From the NCBI GenBank assembly GCA_945861875.1, contig CAMAWC010000017.1:1-53796 (forward strand): a stretch of 53,796 bases of DNA. The letters run 5' to 3'. Shown piece by piece: positions 33,095 to 40,629 of this stretch (position 1 is its first letter; every line of letters starts with the position of its first letter). Both the position numbers and the translations under genes were made by a program. The stretch comes from Bordetella parapertussis. GTDB lineage: Bacteria > Pseudomonadota > Gammaproteobacteria > Burkholderiales > SG8-39. Under the pieces are notes generated by a model, which was not told the DNA's origin, did not search any database, and saw nothing but the letters and a program-made list of their open reading frames with translations.

Positions 33095-34072
33095 ATGTCC
33101 CGATTTCGCCTTGTATTGCTAGGCACAATGTTTTTTTTCGGCGCGATCGCAGGTAGCGCGGTCGCGCAATCGGACTACCCGAGCAAGCCGATACGCGTGG
33201 TGGTGCCCTGGCCGGTGGGCGGCGTCGCCGATATCGTGCTGCGCGTGATCGAGCCGCGCCTGCGCGCCGAACTCGGCCAGCCCATCATCATCGACAACCG
33301 GCCCGGCGCGGGTGGGGTCATCGGCGATGACATCGTCGCCAAGTCGGCGCCCGACGGCTACACGCTGCTGTTTACCTCGCCCGCGGTGAACATGAATATC
33401 GCCATCGGCCGCGTCATGCCGTATGACCTTGATCGCGACCTGGTGCCGGTGTTGAACGTCGCCTGGGCGCCGATGATCCTTGTGGCGACGCCTTCGTCCA
33501 ATTACAAGGACGCCAAGGACCTTGTGGCACGCGCCGTTGCCAGCGGCGGCAAGACCACTTACGGTTCATCCGGCTCCGGATCCCCCTCGCACCTGACGGT
33601 GGAATTGTTCCGCGAAAAAGCCGGCTTCACCGGAACGCACATCCCCTACAAGGGATCGCCGCAGGCCCTGACCGACCAGATTGCCGGACGTTTCGACTTT
33701 CATTTTGTCAATTCGGCCACGGCGCTGCCGCAAATCAAGGCCGATCGCGTGACAGCCCTGTTTGTCACCGCGAACAAGCGCCTCGCCGTCGCGCCGAACA
33801 TCCCGACCAACGCCGAGGCCGGTTTTCCCGGTGTGCAGGCGAGCCAGTTCGAGGCGTTTTTCGCGCCGCGCGGCACGCCGCGCCCCGTCCTGGACAAGAT
33901 CACGGCGGCGGTGAACAAGGTGCTGGCGATGCCCGAAGTCATCGCCGCGATGGCACCCCATGCGCTGGAGATAGACGGTGCCAGTAATCCGGACAGGTTT
34001 GCCGTGCTGGCGAAAGAAGACCGCGAACGCTGGGTGGCCGTGGCCAAGATCGCGAACATCAAGGCCGAATAG
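33095..34072 (+). CDS. Bug/TctC-family periplasmic substrate-binding protein
   Basis: 325 aa. Signal peptide MSRFRLVLLGTMFFFGAIAGSAVA, cleaved before QSDYPSKPIRVVVPWPVGGVADIVLR. Family marks are DNRPGAGGVIGDDIVAKSAPDGYTLL, THIPYKGSPQALTDQIAGRFDF and NIPTNAEAGFPG. AGGAGG precedes the ATG by 8 bp; the longer frame crosses the promoter. Like the receptor at 9765 it is an orphan with no tctAB partner. Ligand unknown. Confidence 0.93.
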   Translation: MSRFRLVLLGTMFFFGAIAGSAVAQSDYPSKPIRVVVPWPVGGVADIVLRVIEPRLRAELGQPIIIDNRPGAGGVIGDDIVAKSAPDGYTLLFTSPAVNMNIAIGRVMPYDLDRDLVPVLNVAWAPMILVATPSSNYKDAKDLVARAVASGGKTTYGSSGSGSPSHLTVELFREKAGFTGTHIPYKGSPQALTDQIAGRFDFHFVNSATALPQIKADRVTALFVTANKRLAVAPNIPTNAEAGFPGVQASQFEAFFAPRGTPRPVLDKITAAVNKVLAMPEVIAAMAPHALEIDGASNPDRFAVLAKEDRERWVAVAKIANIKAE

Positions 34073-34084
34073 GGCTGCGCTTTT

Positions 34085-34242
34085 GCGGGGAGGCGAAGCT
34101 GACGCGGTAATCCGGTTTCAGTCGTCATTGCGAGGAGGTGCAGCCGACGCGGCAATCTTGTGGTGTTGCGACGGCAGTCACAAGAACGACGAGATTGCTT
34201 CGCTGCGCTCGCAATGACAAGAATCACTGCGCTCGCAATGAC
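34085..34242. repeat. GTCATTGCGAGG...CGCAATGAC element with partial repeats
   Basis: A full element at 34124-34218 is preceded by a partial left half (34085-34112) and followed by a second CTCGCAATGAC end (34232-34242). Its core is nearly the same as 27619-27731. It lies between the second Bug receptor and the ureG remnant. Confidence 0.75.
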
Positions 34243-34260
34243 AGCCCAAGGAAGTCTCCA

Positions 34261-34485
34261 TCATGCGCAGGCCTTCCTGATTTCATCGAGCAGGCCGCGT
34301 GCACGGATGAATTTTACGATTTCGTCCACGCCGTCGCCGGCCTTGAGGTTGGTGAAGACGAAGGGCCGTTCGCCGCGCTGTTTTTTGGCGTCGCGCGCCA
34401 TGACTTCGAGCGAGTCGCCGACATGCGGTGCGAGGTCGGTCTTGTTGATGATCAAAAGATCCGAGCGGGTGATGCCCGGCCCGCC
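34261..34485 (-). pseudogene. ureG remnant (C-terminal third of a urease accessory GTPase)
   Basis: On the minus strand [20 protein letters not shown] and then [28 protein letters not shown] match the UreG C-terminus, including the NKTD nucleotide motif. Similarity starts abruptly at about 34485; the P-loop and the first two thirds are replaced by the rnpB promoter and gene. No other urease gene is in the window. The remnant lacks a start and cannot make UreG. Confidence 0.85.
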
Positions 34486-34499
34486 TAGCGTCGCTGCCG

Positions 34500-34505
34500 T
34501 ACAAT
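34500..34505 (+). promoter_or_regulatory. -10 element of rnpB
   Basis: TACAAT lies 8 bp before the inferred 5' end of RNase P RNA. The -35 region falls in or beside the ureG remnant and does not match consensus well. Confidence 0.6.
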
Positions 34506-34513
34506 GGCGGGGT

Positions 34514-34830
34514 GAAGTTGGCCAGACGGTCGCTGTACGGAGAGTTTCTGTGCAGAGGAAAGTCCGGGCTCCATCGGGTAGGGTGACGGCTAACGGCCGT
34601 ACGTCGTGAGACGAGGAATAGGGCCACAGAGACGAGTCGCCATGCGCAAGCATGGCGGGTGAAACGCGGTAACCTCCACCCGGAGCAACACCAAATAGGC
34701 AGACGTTGACGTGACCCACGGAGTCTGCGGGTAGGTGGCTTGAGCCCCGGGGTAACCCGGGGCCCAGATGAATGATCGTCAGGGGAGCGCAAGCTCCTGA
34801 ACAGAACCCGGCTTATCGGCCGACTTCACA
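34514..34830 (+). ncRNA. rnpB: RNase P RNA, bacterial type A
   Basis: About 317 nt. Universal segments are in order: GAAGTTGGCCAGACGGTCGC (P1/P2 start), GAGGAAAGTCCGGGCTCC (CR-I), the purine-rich GGGTGAAACGCGGTAACCTC and CCACCCGGAGCAACACCAAATAGG (CR-II/III region), GGGTAGGTGGCTTGAG, and AGAACCCGGCTTATCGGCC (CR-V and P1 3' strand). The 5' GGCCAGAC and 3' side pair as P1/P4 require. It is the catalytic RNA that matures tRNA 5' ends. Slightly shorter than the E. coli RNA (377 nt). The exact ends are inferred by comparison. Confidence 0.97.
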
Positions 34831-34918
34831 CTTCTCATCGTTCCGACGCCATATTCTGCAACGCAACATCGGGCCCGCACCGCGGCGAGGCATGCATGCA
34901 TCCGGATGGGCGCGCCAA

Positions 34919-34979
34919 TGGCCAAAATCAGGCCAAAATCAGGCCAAAATCAGGCCAAAGTCAGGCCAAAGTCAGGCAA
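34919..34979. repeat. 11-bp tandem repeat, about 5.5 copies
   Basis: Units GGCCAAAATCA, three times with A and then twice as GGCCAAAGTCA, end in a partial GGCAAA. It lies in the 264-bp space between rnpB and the YbiB gene, where I see no gene. No spacers are present, so this is not a CRISPR array. Confidence 0.9.
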
Positions 34980-35094
34980 ATACGCAGTGCACTTACCGGT
35001 TTCCCCGGGGAATACCCCGCAACCGGCGCATTTCGCCGCTTGGCACACGCGTTGCTAAGGTATTCAGGCAACAGCTTTGCCATAAAGTGAGCCC

Positions 35095-36093
35095 ATGAGC
35101 TTCGAGCGCTACATCAAGGAAATCGGCCGCGGTACCAACGGCAGCCACGACCTCGGCAACGAGGACGCGCACCAGTTGTTTGGCGCCATGCTCGATGGCG
35201 GCGTGCCCGATCTTGAATTGGGCGCCATCCTGCTGGCGTTGCGCGTAAAAACCGAATCGGTGCCCGAATTACTTGGTTTTGCCCGGGCCGCAGCCGAGCG
35301 CGTCCACCACCTGCAGATGCCCGCAGGCGCGGGCGAAGTGCGGCCGGTGGTGATCGCCAGTTATAACGGCGCACGGCGCCAGCCCAACCTCACGCCGCTG
35401 GTGGCGTTGCTGTTGCAGCGCATGGGCCTGCCGGTGCTGGTGCATGGCACCCTTGAGGGGCAAGGGCGGGTGGCGAGCGCCTATATTTTTCGCGAACTTG
35501 GAATACTGCCCTGCGCTACGCTGGGCCAGGCCCAGGCGGCGATGGACAACGACAGGCTCGCTTTTGTGCCCACCGCGGTGCTCGCGCCCGGCCTGGCCAA
35601 CCTGCTGTCGCTCAGGAGCCGGCTTGGCGTCAGGAACAGCGGCCATACCGTGGCCAAGCTGATCGATCCCTTCGTTGGCGGAGGCGGAAATTCACTCAAG
35701 CTGGTGAGCGTGACGCATCCGGAGGTATTGCTCAAGCTGCGCGAATATTTCATCGCCACCGGCGACACCGCGTTGTTGATGCGCGGCACCGAGGGTGAGC
35801 CTTACGCCAATCCGCGACGGCGGCCGAAAATAGAATTTTTCCGCGATGGCGCCGGCCAGGTGCTGTTCGAGCAGGAACACACGCCGGCCGACCAGCTCGC
35901 GCAGCTGGAACAGAACATCGACGCCAAGGCCACCGCAGAATACATACGCAAGGTGATGGGCGGCACCGCCCACCTGCCGCTGCCTATCGTCAACCTGCTT
36001 GCCTGCTGCCTGCATGGTGCCGGTTACACCACCGACTTCAACCAGGCAAAGGCGATTGTCGCGGTGGAGACGCGCAGCGTCGCCGCGGCTTGA
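35095..36093 (+). CDS. ybiB: YbiB/TrpD2-like glycosyltransferase-fold DNA-binding protein
   Basis: 332 aa. It has the anthranilate phosphoribosyltransferase fold (DAHQLFGAMLDGGVPDLELGAILLALRVK; PVVIASYNGARRQPNLTPLVALLLQRMGLPVLVHG) but replaces the catalytic GTGGD motif by SYNGARRQ. This is the mark of the TrpD2/YbiB group, which binds nucleic acid without TrpD activity and is LexA-regulated in E. coli. RNVRNSGHT-like VRNSGHTVAKLIDPF is also typical. No LexA box was found upstream. Confidence 0.88.
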   Translation: MSFERYIKEIGRGTNGSHDLGNEDAHQLFGAMLDGGVPDLELGAILLALRVKTESVPELLGFARAAAERVHHLQMPAGAGEVRPVVIASYNGARRQPNLTPLVALLLQRMGLPVLVHGTLEGQGRVASAYIFRELGILPCATLGQAQAAMDNDRLAFVPTAVLAPGLANLLSLRSRLGVRNSGHTVAKLIDPFVGGGGNSLKLVSVTHPEVLLKLREYFIATGDTALLMRGTEGEPYANPRRRPKIEFFRDGAGQVLFEQEHTPADQLAQLEQNIDAKATAEYIRKVMGGTAHLPLPIVNLLACCLHGAGYTTDFNQAKAIVAVETRSVAAA

Positions 36094-36157
36094 AGCCTTG
36101 CGCCAGTTCCCGCCCCGGACCGGGAATTCCCTTGTTCTCCCCGGTATTGCGCAGGAA

Positions 36158-36394
36158 CTTTTGCGCCATGCCGTCGGACCGATAGCGCAGCCGCCGCGGT
36201 ACACCTTCGCCAACCTGCGCCGCGCCGTCACCGCTGCGGGCGGGCGCATGCAGGATGTCGCGCAGGTGCTTATCTACCTGACCGAGGTGAGCGACATGAA
36301 GACAGTCGATCACGTCTATTGCGAATTCTTCTCGGCACGCGCGGGAGGGCCGACTTTCCCGGAAATTATGATTCCTGACCAGTGCCCGGCCTGA
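36158..36394 (+). pseudogene. RidA-family remnant with internal deletion
   Basis: The frame reads LLRHAVGPIAQ (the N-terminal A-x-GPxxQ motif of RidA proteins) and continues at once with YTFANLRRAVTAAGGRMQDV and AQVLIYLTEVSDMKTVDHVY, so about 40 residues between the two motifs are missing. After EFFSARAGG the usual RA-x-VEV end is lost. No plausible start is present. It lies 70 bp after ybiB. Confidence 0.7.
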
Positions 36395-36445
36395 ATCAGT
36401 CACAATGCCCTCTCCCGCGCCTTGCGCACCCCACGCTGGTGAGAC

Positions 36446-36841
36446 ATGTTCTATCCCTGGTTGCTGACTGTCGGTGCCTTGATCGTTGTTTACTTTGCCG
36501 CCTCCGGTGCGTTGTCGGGCGAATTCGGCGGCAAGTACTACATCGTGCGGCGCGCCACCGAGCCCTTCGGTTTCTGGCTGCGCATCGGCCTTGCCGCCGT
36601 CGCCGCGCTGACCTGCCTGGCGGTGGCCTGGTTGCCGCTGGAAATGCGCGGCGTCGTCGTCGGCCTCGGTCTCGTGCTGATGCTGTGCAGCGCCATATCG
36701 GCGTTATGGGGGGAAACCGTCGTCTATCGCCGGGTTCCGCTGCGACGGCGCGATTCCCCGATACGCTTCTGGTTGCACGTGCTGTCAATGCAGGCGGCCG
36801 GTTGCGCCGTGCTGCTGCTGCCCTGGCTGCTGCGTAAGTAA
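36446..36841 (+). CDS. Small integral membrane protein, 131 aa
   Basis: Four hydrophobic segments at about 1-20, 44-66, 67-88 and 108-128 suggest a four-helix membrane protein. Between them lie a charged loop with KYYIVRRATEPFGFW and one with VVYRRVPLRRRDSPIRFWLHV. I do not recognise a family. It starts 50 bp after the RidA remnant and ends 65 bp before the hemerythrin gene; it may share their transcript. Confidence 0.7.
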   Translation: MFYPWLLTVGALIVVYFAASGALSGEFGGKYYIVRRATEPFGFWLRIGLAAVAALTCLAVAWLPLEMRGVVVGLGLVLMLCSAISALWGETVVYRRVPLRRRDSPIRFWLHVLSMQAAGCAVLLLPWLLRK

Positions 36842-36906
36842 AGACTGGCAATGCTATGCTTTCGCCTTGCCGGGGCTTCCGGCCCCCTGCAAAGCAAGCT
36901 TTCCTG

Positions 36907-37356
36907 ATGCCTTCTGAAAACACCTTCACCTGGACCGACGCCTACCTGCTCGGTTTCCAGCCCATGGACGACACCCACCGCGAGTTTGTCGAGGTCGTCA
37001 ATGCCATGATCAACGCCGCGGACGCCGATTTCGCCGCCTGTCTGGCGGCTTTTGCGCGGCATGCCGAAACGCACTTTGAGCAGGAACGGGTGTGGATGGA
37101 AAAAACCGAGTTTCCGGCCAGGGACTGCCATAACGACGAACATGCCGCCGTTCTCAAATCGGTGCGTGATGTGATGGAGGTGGTCGCCGCCGGCGATATT
37201 GCCGAAGGCCGCCGTCTCGCCGAGGCGCTGATCGGATGGTTTCCGGGGCACGCCGATTATCTTGACGCTTCGCTGGCGCAGTGGATGGTCAAGAAAAGCC
37301 TGGGGGGCGCGCCGATTGTGCTCAAGCGAAATGTCGTCGTGCGCGACGAGGCTTAG
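36907..37356 (+). CDS. Bacteriohemerythrin
   Basis: 149 aa. All diiron ligands of the family are visible: H24 (DDTHREF), H56 and E60 (HFEQE), H75 and H79 (HNDEH), H115 and D120 (HADYLD). The start TFTWTDAYLLGFQPMDDTH is the classic family opening. It binds O2 reversibly and may serve storage, sensing or delivery to oxygenases. The ATG at 36907 gives the normal length; an upstream ATG adds 17 unlikely residues. Confidence 0.94.
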   Translation: MPSENTFTWTDAYLLGFQPMDDTHREFVEVVNAMINAADADFAACLAAFARHAETHFEQERVWMEKTEFPARDCHNDEHAAVLKSVRDVMEVVAAGDIAEGRRLAEALIGWFPGHADYLDASLAQWMVKKSLGGAPIVLKRNVVVRDEA

Positions 37357-37380
37357 GGCGCCACTTTCGAATCAATATCC

Positions 37381-37518
37381 GTCATTCCGGGGCTGCGCAG
37401 CAGAACCCGGAATCCATGGGGTTCGCTGCGCTTGCATTGGATTGACCCCATGGATTCCCGCTTGGCCGTTCCTCGAAACTTCGCATCGCTCCGCGAGTCT
37501 CGTTTTCGCAGGAATGAC
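37381..37518. repeat. dRS3-like composite repeat
   Basis: GTCATTCCGGGGCTGCGCAG...CCCGGAATCCATGGGG then CCCCATGGATTCCCGCTTGG...GCAGGAATGAC. Same class as 7842-7939 and 14596-14691. With the hairpin repeat at 37679 it makes up most of the 371-bp gap after the hemerythrin gene. The rest, 37519-37678, holds no gene I can see. Confidence 0.7.
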
Positions 37519-37678
37519 GTATCTTTTATCCGGCAGCGCCTAAAGTTTTTAATGTTCAGCGGCGCTCCTGCTTTTCGCGGCGGCTCAAGCCGCGGCACCC
37601 GGCCTGTGGCCGCGCTCCACGCAGAGGCGTTTCAGTGCCGGCACGCAGAAACCGCAAGACGTTCTGCATTTCAGTGAT

Positions 37679-37714
37679 GGACTGCAAACCCGCGCCAGTC
37701 GTGGCTTTCCAGCC
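37679..37714. repeat. 35-nt hairpin repeat copy
   Basis: GGACTGCAAACCCGC...GTGGCTTTCCAGCC, ending 14 bp from the stop of the GrdB-like gene. Confidence 0.65.
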
Positions 37715-37727
37715 TATGCCCACGGCG

Positions 37728-38681
37728 CTAATCGCCCGCCTGCTTGTCCCTCAGGGCCTTAGCCGTCTCCTTGGCGCGATCATTTTCCGCGCGCAGCCTT
37801 GCCACCTCTTCCGGGCTGACCTTGGCAATATTGCTGTAATCGCCCTTCCACGCGTGCGATTCGTCCCAACTTAGCGGTGACTGCACCGTCGTGCGCGCCG
37901 CCGGCGCTGCTTCGAGCACACACAGCGCGCGTTCCAGCGTGTCGGCCTGTGACATGGAATCGTGCGGCCGGCCGGCGGCGTTGCCCAAGGGGAAGTCGCT
38001 GAACAGCATGCGCGGCACACCGCAGTGCTCGACGATGTCCTTGGCGCAGGCCATGATCACCGTGGCGATACCGTTTTGTTCGAGATGGCGGGCGATGAGG
38101 CTCACCGTCTGGTGGCAGACCGGGCAATTGGGCACCAGCACCACGGCATCGACGCCGTCTTCCCGGCAGCGACGCAGTATTTCCGGGCAATCGACATCAA
38201 TGGTGTGTTGCTGGCTGCGGTTGGTCGGTGCGCCGTGAAAGCGTTTTGCCAACGCGCCGATGCGACCCCGTTGTTCAAATTGACGCAGCAGCGGCAGCGG
38301 AAACCAGCAGCCGGGGTCTTCCATATTGGTGTGCTTGCGGTCGATGGCGACATGCGAGACGCGCACATCGTGGTCGAGGGCGCTGTCGCCCGAATACACC
38401 GCATAGAATTTTGCCGCGGCGTTGTAGGCCGCGCCCGGGCCCTGGTTGCCTTTGTCGGGTTGGTAAGGGGCGGCTGTTGTAATCAGTGCGACTGTCGACT
38501 GCGACAGCGGCTTTACCAGGGCCTGGAAAGGCACGTCGCGGTAATGCGCCCAGACATAGGGGTTGTCGTAGCCGAGGGCGAGATACCAGTCGCGAGTGCG
38601 CTGCAGGTATGGCACCGGCACGTCATCGTCGGGTACGATTCCTGGCGGCGTGGTGATACTGGATTGTCCGGGCAGGGCCAT
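37728..38681 (-). CDS. GrdB-like (glycine/sarcosine/betaine reductase B family) protein with CxxC
   Basis: 317 aa from MALPGQSSITTPPGIVPDDD. LVPNCPVCHQTVSLIARHLEQ places a C186-P-V-C189 motif where Clostridial GrdB-type subunits carry selenocysteine; no in-frame TGA is present. VPRMLFSDFPLGNAAGRPHD is also a family mark. True reductase activity is doubtful because GrdA, GrdC/D and GrdE partners are absent. It is divergent from the dioxygenase gene at 38852 and may belong to the catabolic island. The upstream frame is open but is a leader shadow. Confidence 0.8.
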   Translation of the reverse strand: MALPGQSSITTPPGIVPDDDVPVPYLQRTRDWYLALGYDNPYVWAHYRDVPFQALVKPLSQSTVALITTAAPYQPDKGNQGPGAAYNAAAKFYAVYSGDSALDHDVRVSHVAIDRKHTNMEDPGCWFPLPLLRQFEQRGRIGALAKRFHGAPTNRSQQHTIDVDCPEILRRCREDGVDAVVLVPNCPVCHQTVSLIARHLEQNGIATVIMACAKDIVEHCGVPRMLFSDFPLGNAAGRPHDSMSQADTLERALCVLEAAPAARTTVQSPLSWDESHAWKGDYSNIAKVSPEEVARLRAENDRAKETAKALRDKQAGD

Positions 38682-38851
38682 ATCGCTTTGTTCCTGGGGC
38701 GGTGCGTGCAATTGCGGCAATCTTAGCACCGGCGCCGGTCGCAACGGACGCATTCGAGGCGTCGCCCGACTGCCGCTTGATGTTATATTTTGCGCAACGG
38801 GCAGAGCGCGAAGCGCCGTCAGTGCGGGCATTACTACAAAGGGGACGGGAT

Positions 38852-39685
38852 ATGCCGAAAGTTCTCGGCCATGAGGCGGTTGCCGCCTACCGGCGCGACG
38901 GTTGTTGTTTCCCGGTGCCGGTACTCAGTGCCACCGAGGCGGCGCATTACCGCGCCTGCCTTGAGCGGCACGAGGGGAGGACCGGCGGCCCGCTGCAGGG
39001 CAACTGGCGGCACAAGTCCCACCTGTTGTTCACCTGGGTGGATGAACTGGTGCATCACCCGCGCATCCTCGATGCCGTGGAAGATGTGATCGGCCCGGAC
39101 ATCCTGTGCTGGACGACGAATTTTTTCATCAAGGAACCGGGCAATCCGGGCTTTGTCTCCTGGCACCAGGACTCGACTTACTGGGGGCTTGACCCGGACG
39201 ACGTGGTCACCGCCTGGGTGGCCTTCACCGACGCCACGCCCGCGAACGGCTACATGCAATTCATTCCCGGCAGCCACACCATCGACCAGTTGCCGCATCT
39301 GGATACCTTTCACAAGGACAACCTGTTGTCGCGCGGCCAGGAAATCGCCGTCGAGGTGGACAAGTCGAAGGCGGTGGGCATAGCGCTCAAGGCGGGGGAA
39401 ATGTCCCTGCACCATATCAAGGTGGTGCACGGCTCCGAGCCCAACGGCAGCACTGACAGGCGCATCGGCCTTGCCATTCGCTACATTCCGACTTACGTGC
39501 GCCAGACCAAGGTGCGCGATGCGGCGACGCTGGCGCGCGGCACCGACGCCCACCATCATTTTGACTACGAGCCGCGACCCAAGGCCGACCTCGATGCGGC
39601 GGCGCTGGCGGCGCACGCCGATTCGGTCGAGCGCCAGGTCAAGGCCTTGTACTCGGGCACCGACAAACAGGTGTTTCGCAGTTAG
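38852..39685 (+). CDS. Phytanoyl-CoA dioxygenase (PhyH)-family oxygenase 1
   Basis: 277 aa. Fe(II)/2-oxoglutarate dioxygenase facial triad is visible: H105 and D107 (SWHQDSTYWGLD) and H193 (KVVHGSEPN), with R204 (DRRIGLAIRY) to bind 2-oxoglutarate. QFIPGSH is typical of PhyH. Such enzymes hydroxylate acyl or small-molecule substrates. ATG 38852 follows GGGGACGG; the frame upstream is a promoter shadow. PanB-like gene 1 starts 34 bp after it, so the two form an operon. Confidence 0.9.
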   Translation: MPKVLGHEAVAAYRRDGCCFPVPVLSATEAAHYRACLERHEGRTGGPLQGNWRHKSHLLFTWVDELVHHPRILDAVEDVIGPDILCWTTNFFIKEPGNPGFVSWHQDSTYWGLDPDDVVTAWVAFTDATPANGYMQFIPGSHTIDQLPHLDTFHKDNLLSRGQEIAVEVDKSKAVGIALKAGEMSLHHIKVVHGSEPNGSTDRRIGLAIRYIPTYVRQTKVRDAATLARGTDAHHHFDYEPRPKADLDAAALAAHADSVERQVKALYSGTDKQVFRS

Positions 39686-39718
39686 CGGGACGGCACTTCA
39701 CAAGCACGGGAAAACGAC

Positions 39719-40582
39719 ATGAGCGAAGAGCGCAAGAAACTCACCATCCCCGATCTCAAGGCGGCGAAAAAAGCCGGGCGCAAGCTGGCGATGGCCTCGA
39801 TACCGGACTACCCCTCGGCGGTGTGGGCCGAGCGGGCCGGCCTCGATATCATCGGCATCGGCGACAGCCTGGGCATGGTGAGCTACGGCTTTTCCAACAC
39901 CCTGCCGGTGACCATGGACATGATGATCCAGCACTGCCAGGCGGTGCGTCGCGGCGCGCCCAACACCTTTAATCTTGTCGCCATGCCCTACGGCAGTTAT
40001 CCCAACCCGGATGTCGCGGTGATGAACGCGTTGCGCTTCATGAAGGAGGGCGCGGTCGATTGCGTCAAGATGCAGGGCGGCCGCGACAAGTTTCCCATCA
40101 TCAAGGCCATCGCCGATGCCGGCGTGCCGGTGATGAGCCATGTCGGCATGTGCCCGCATTTCGTGCACCAGTACGGCGGCTTCCGCTTGCAGGGCAAGAC
40201 CGCCGATGAGGCGATGAAGATCATTGATGACGGCGTCGCCATCCAGGAGGCGGGTGGCATCGGCTTCGAGATCGAGGCGGTGCCCGCGCCCGTCGCCGTC
40301 GCGGTGGATGCCGCGGTGGACATTTTCACCTTTGGCATCGGCGCGGGACCGGCCAGTTGCGGCCAGTTGCTGCTCGCCTATGACCTGCTCGGCGTATTCG
40401 ACCAGTTCAAGCCCAAGTTCACCAAGCGCTACGCCGATGTTTCGACCATCGCCGTCGACGCGCTGAAGAAATACGCCGCCGAGGTGCGTGGCGGGCAGTT
40501 TCCGGATGCGGATCATTCCTACAGCATGAGTCCCGAGGAAACCGCCAAACTGGAAAAGGCCACGGGCAGGACGCTGAAATGA
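39719..40582 (+). CDS. PanB-like (ketopantoate hydroxymethyltransferase-fold) protein 1
   Basis: 287 aa. The PanB barrel is clear: IIGIGDSLGMVSYGFSNTLP, AVRRGAPNT, VKMQGG, GGFRLQGKT, GFEIEAVPA and FTFGIGAGP...QLLLAYDLLGVF. D49 (E. coli D45), K117 (K112) and the EAVP Glu (E181) are kept, but the second Mg2+ Asp (E. coli D84, LADLPF) is A88 in LVAMPY, and E114 is Q119. The protein is therefore unlikely to be a normal ketopantoate synthase. It may catalyse another aldol or lyase step. Same substitutions occur in the paralogue at 46252. Confidence 0.88.
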   Translation: MSEERKKLTIPDLKAAKKAGRKLAMASIPDYPSAVWAERAGLDIIGIGDSLGMVSYGFSNTLPVTMDMMIQHCQAVRRGAPNTFNLVAMPYGSYPNPDVAVMNALRFMKEGAVDCVKMQGGRDKFPIIKAIADAGVPVMSHVGMCPHFVHQYGGFRLQGKTADEAMKIIDDGVAIQEAGGIGFEIEAVPAPVAVAVDAAVDIFTFGIGAGPASCGQLLLAYDLLGVFDQFKPKFTKRYADVSTIAVDALKKYAAEVRGGQFPDADHSYSMSPEETAKLEKATGRTLK

Positions 40583-40583
40583 A

Positions 40584-40606
40584 AACGGCGCGAAATCCGC
40601 GCCGTT
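40584..40606. terminator. Bidirectional hairpin terminator
   Basis: AACGGCGCG (40584-40592) and CGCGCCGTT (40598-40606) with loop AAATC, between the convergent PanB-like 1 and dioxygenase 2 genes. The minus-strand side is followed by TTTTCATTT, so it best serves the minus transcript. Confidence 0.7.
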
Positions 40607-40629
40607 CCTTCAAACTGCACGCGTCAGCT

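Noticed and set aside
34919..34979. CRISPR-like periodic repeat
   Set aside because: Units are contiguous 11-mers without spacers, and no cas genes are present.
36158..36394. Functional RidA gene
   Set aside because: The N-terminal and central motifs are joined with about 40 residues missing and there is no start codon.
37728..38681. Selenocysteine codon in the GrdB-like gene
   Set aside because: The position is a normal Cys codon and no in-frame TGA interrupts the gene.
39719..40582. Annotation as panB for pantothenate synthesis
   Set aside because: Two acidic metal-site residues are replaced, the same in both paralogues, and the genes sit in a transport/oxygenase island, so the canonical symbol would mislead.
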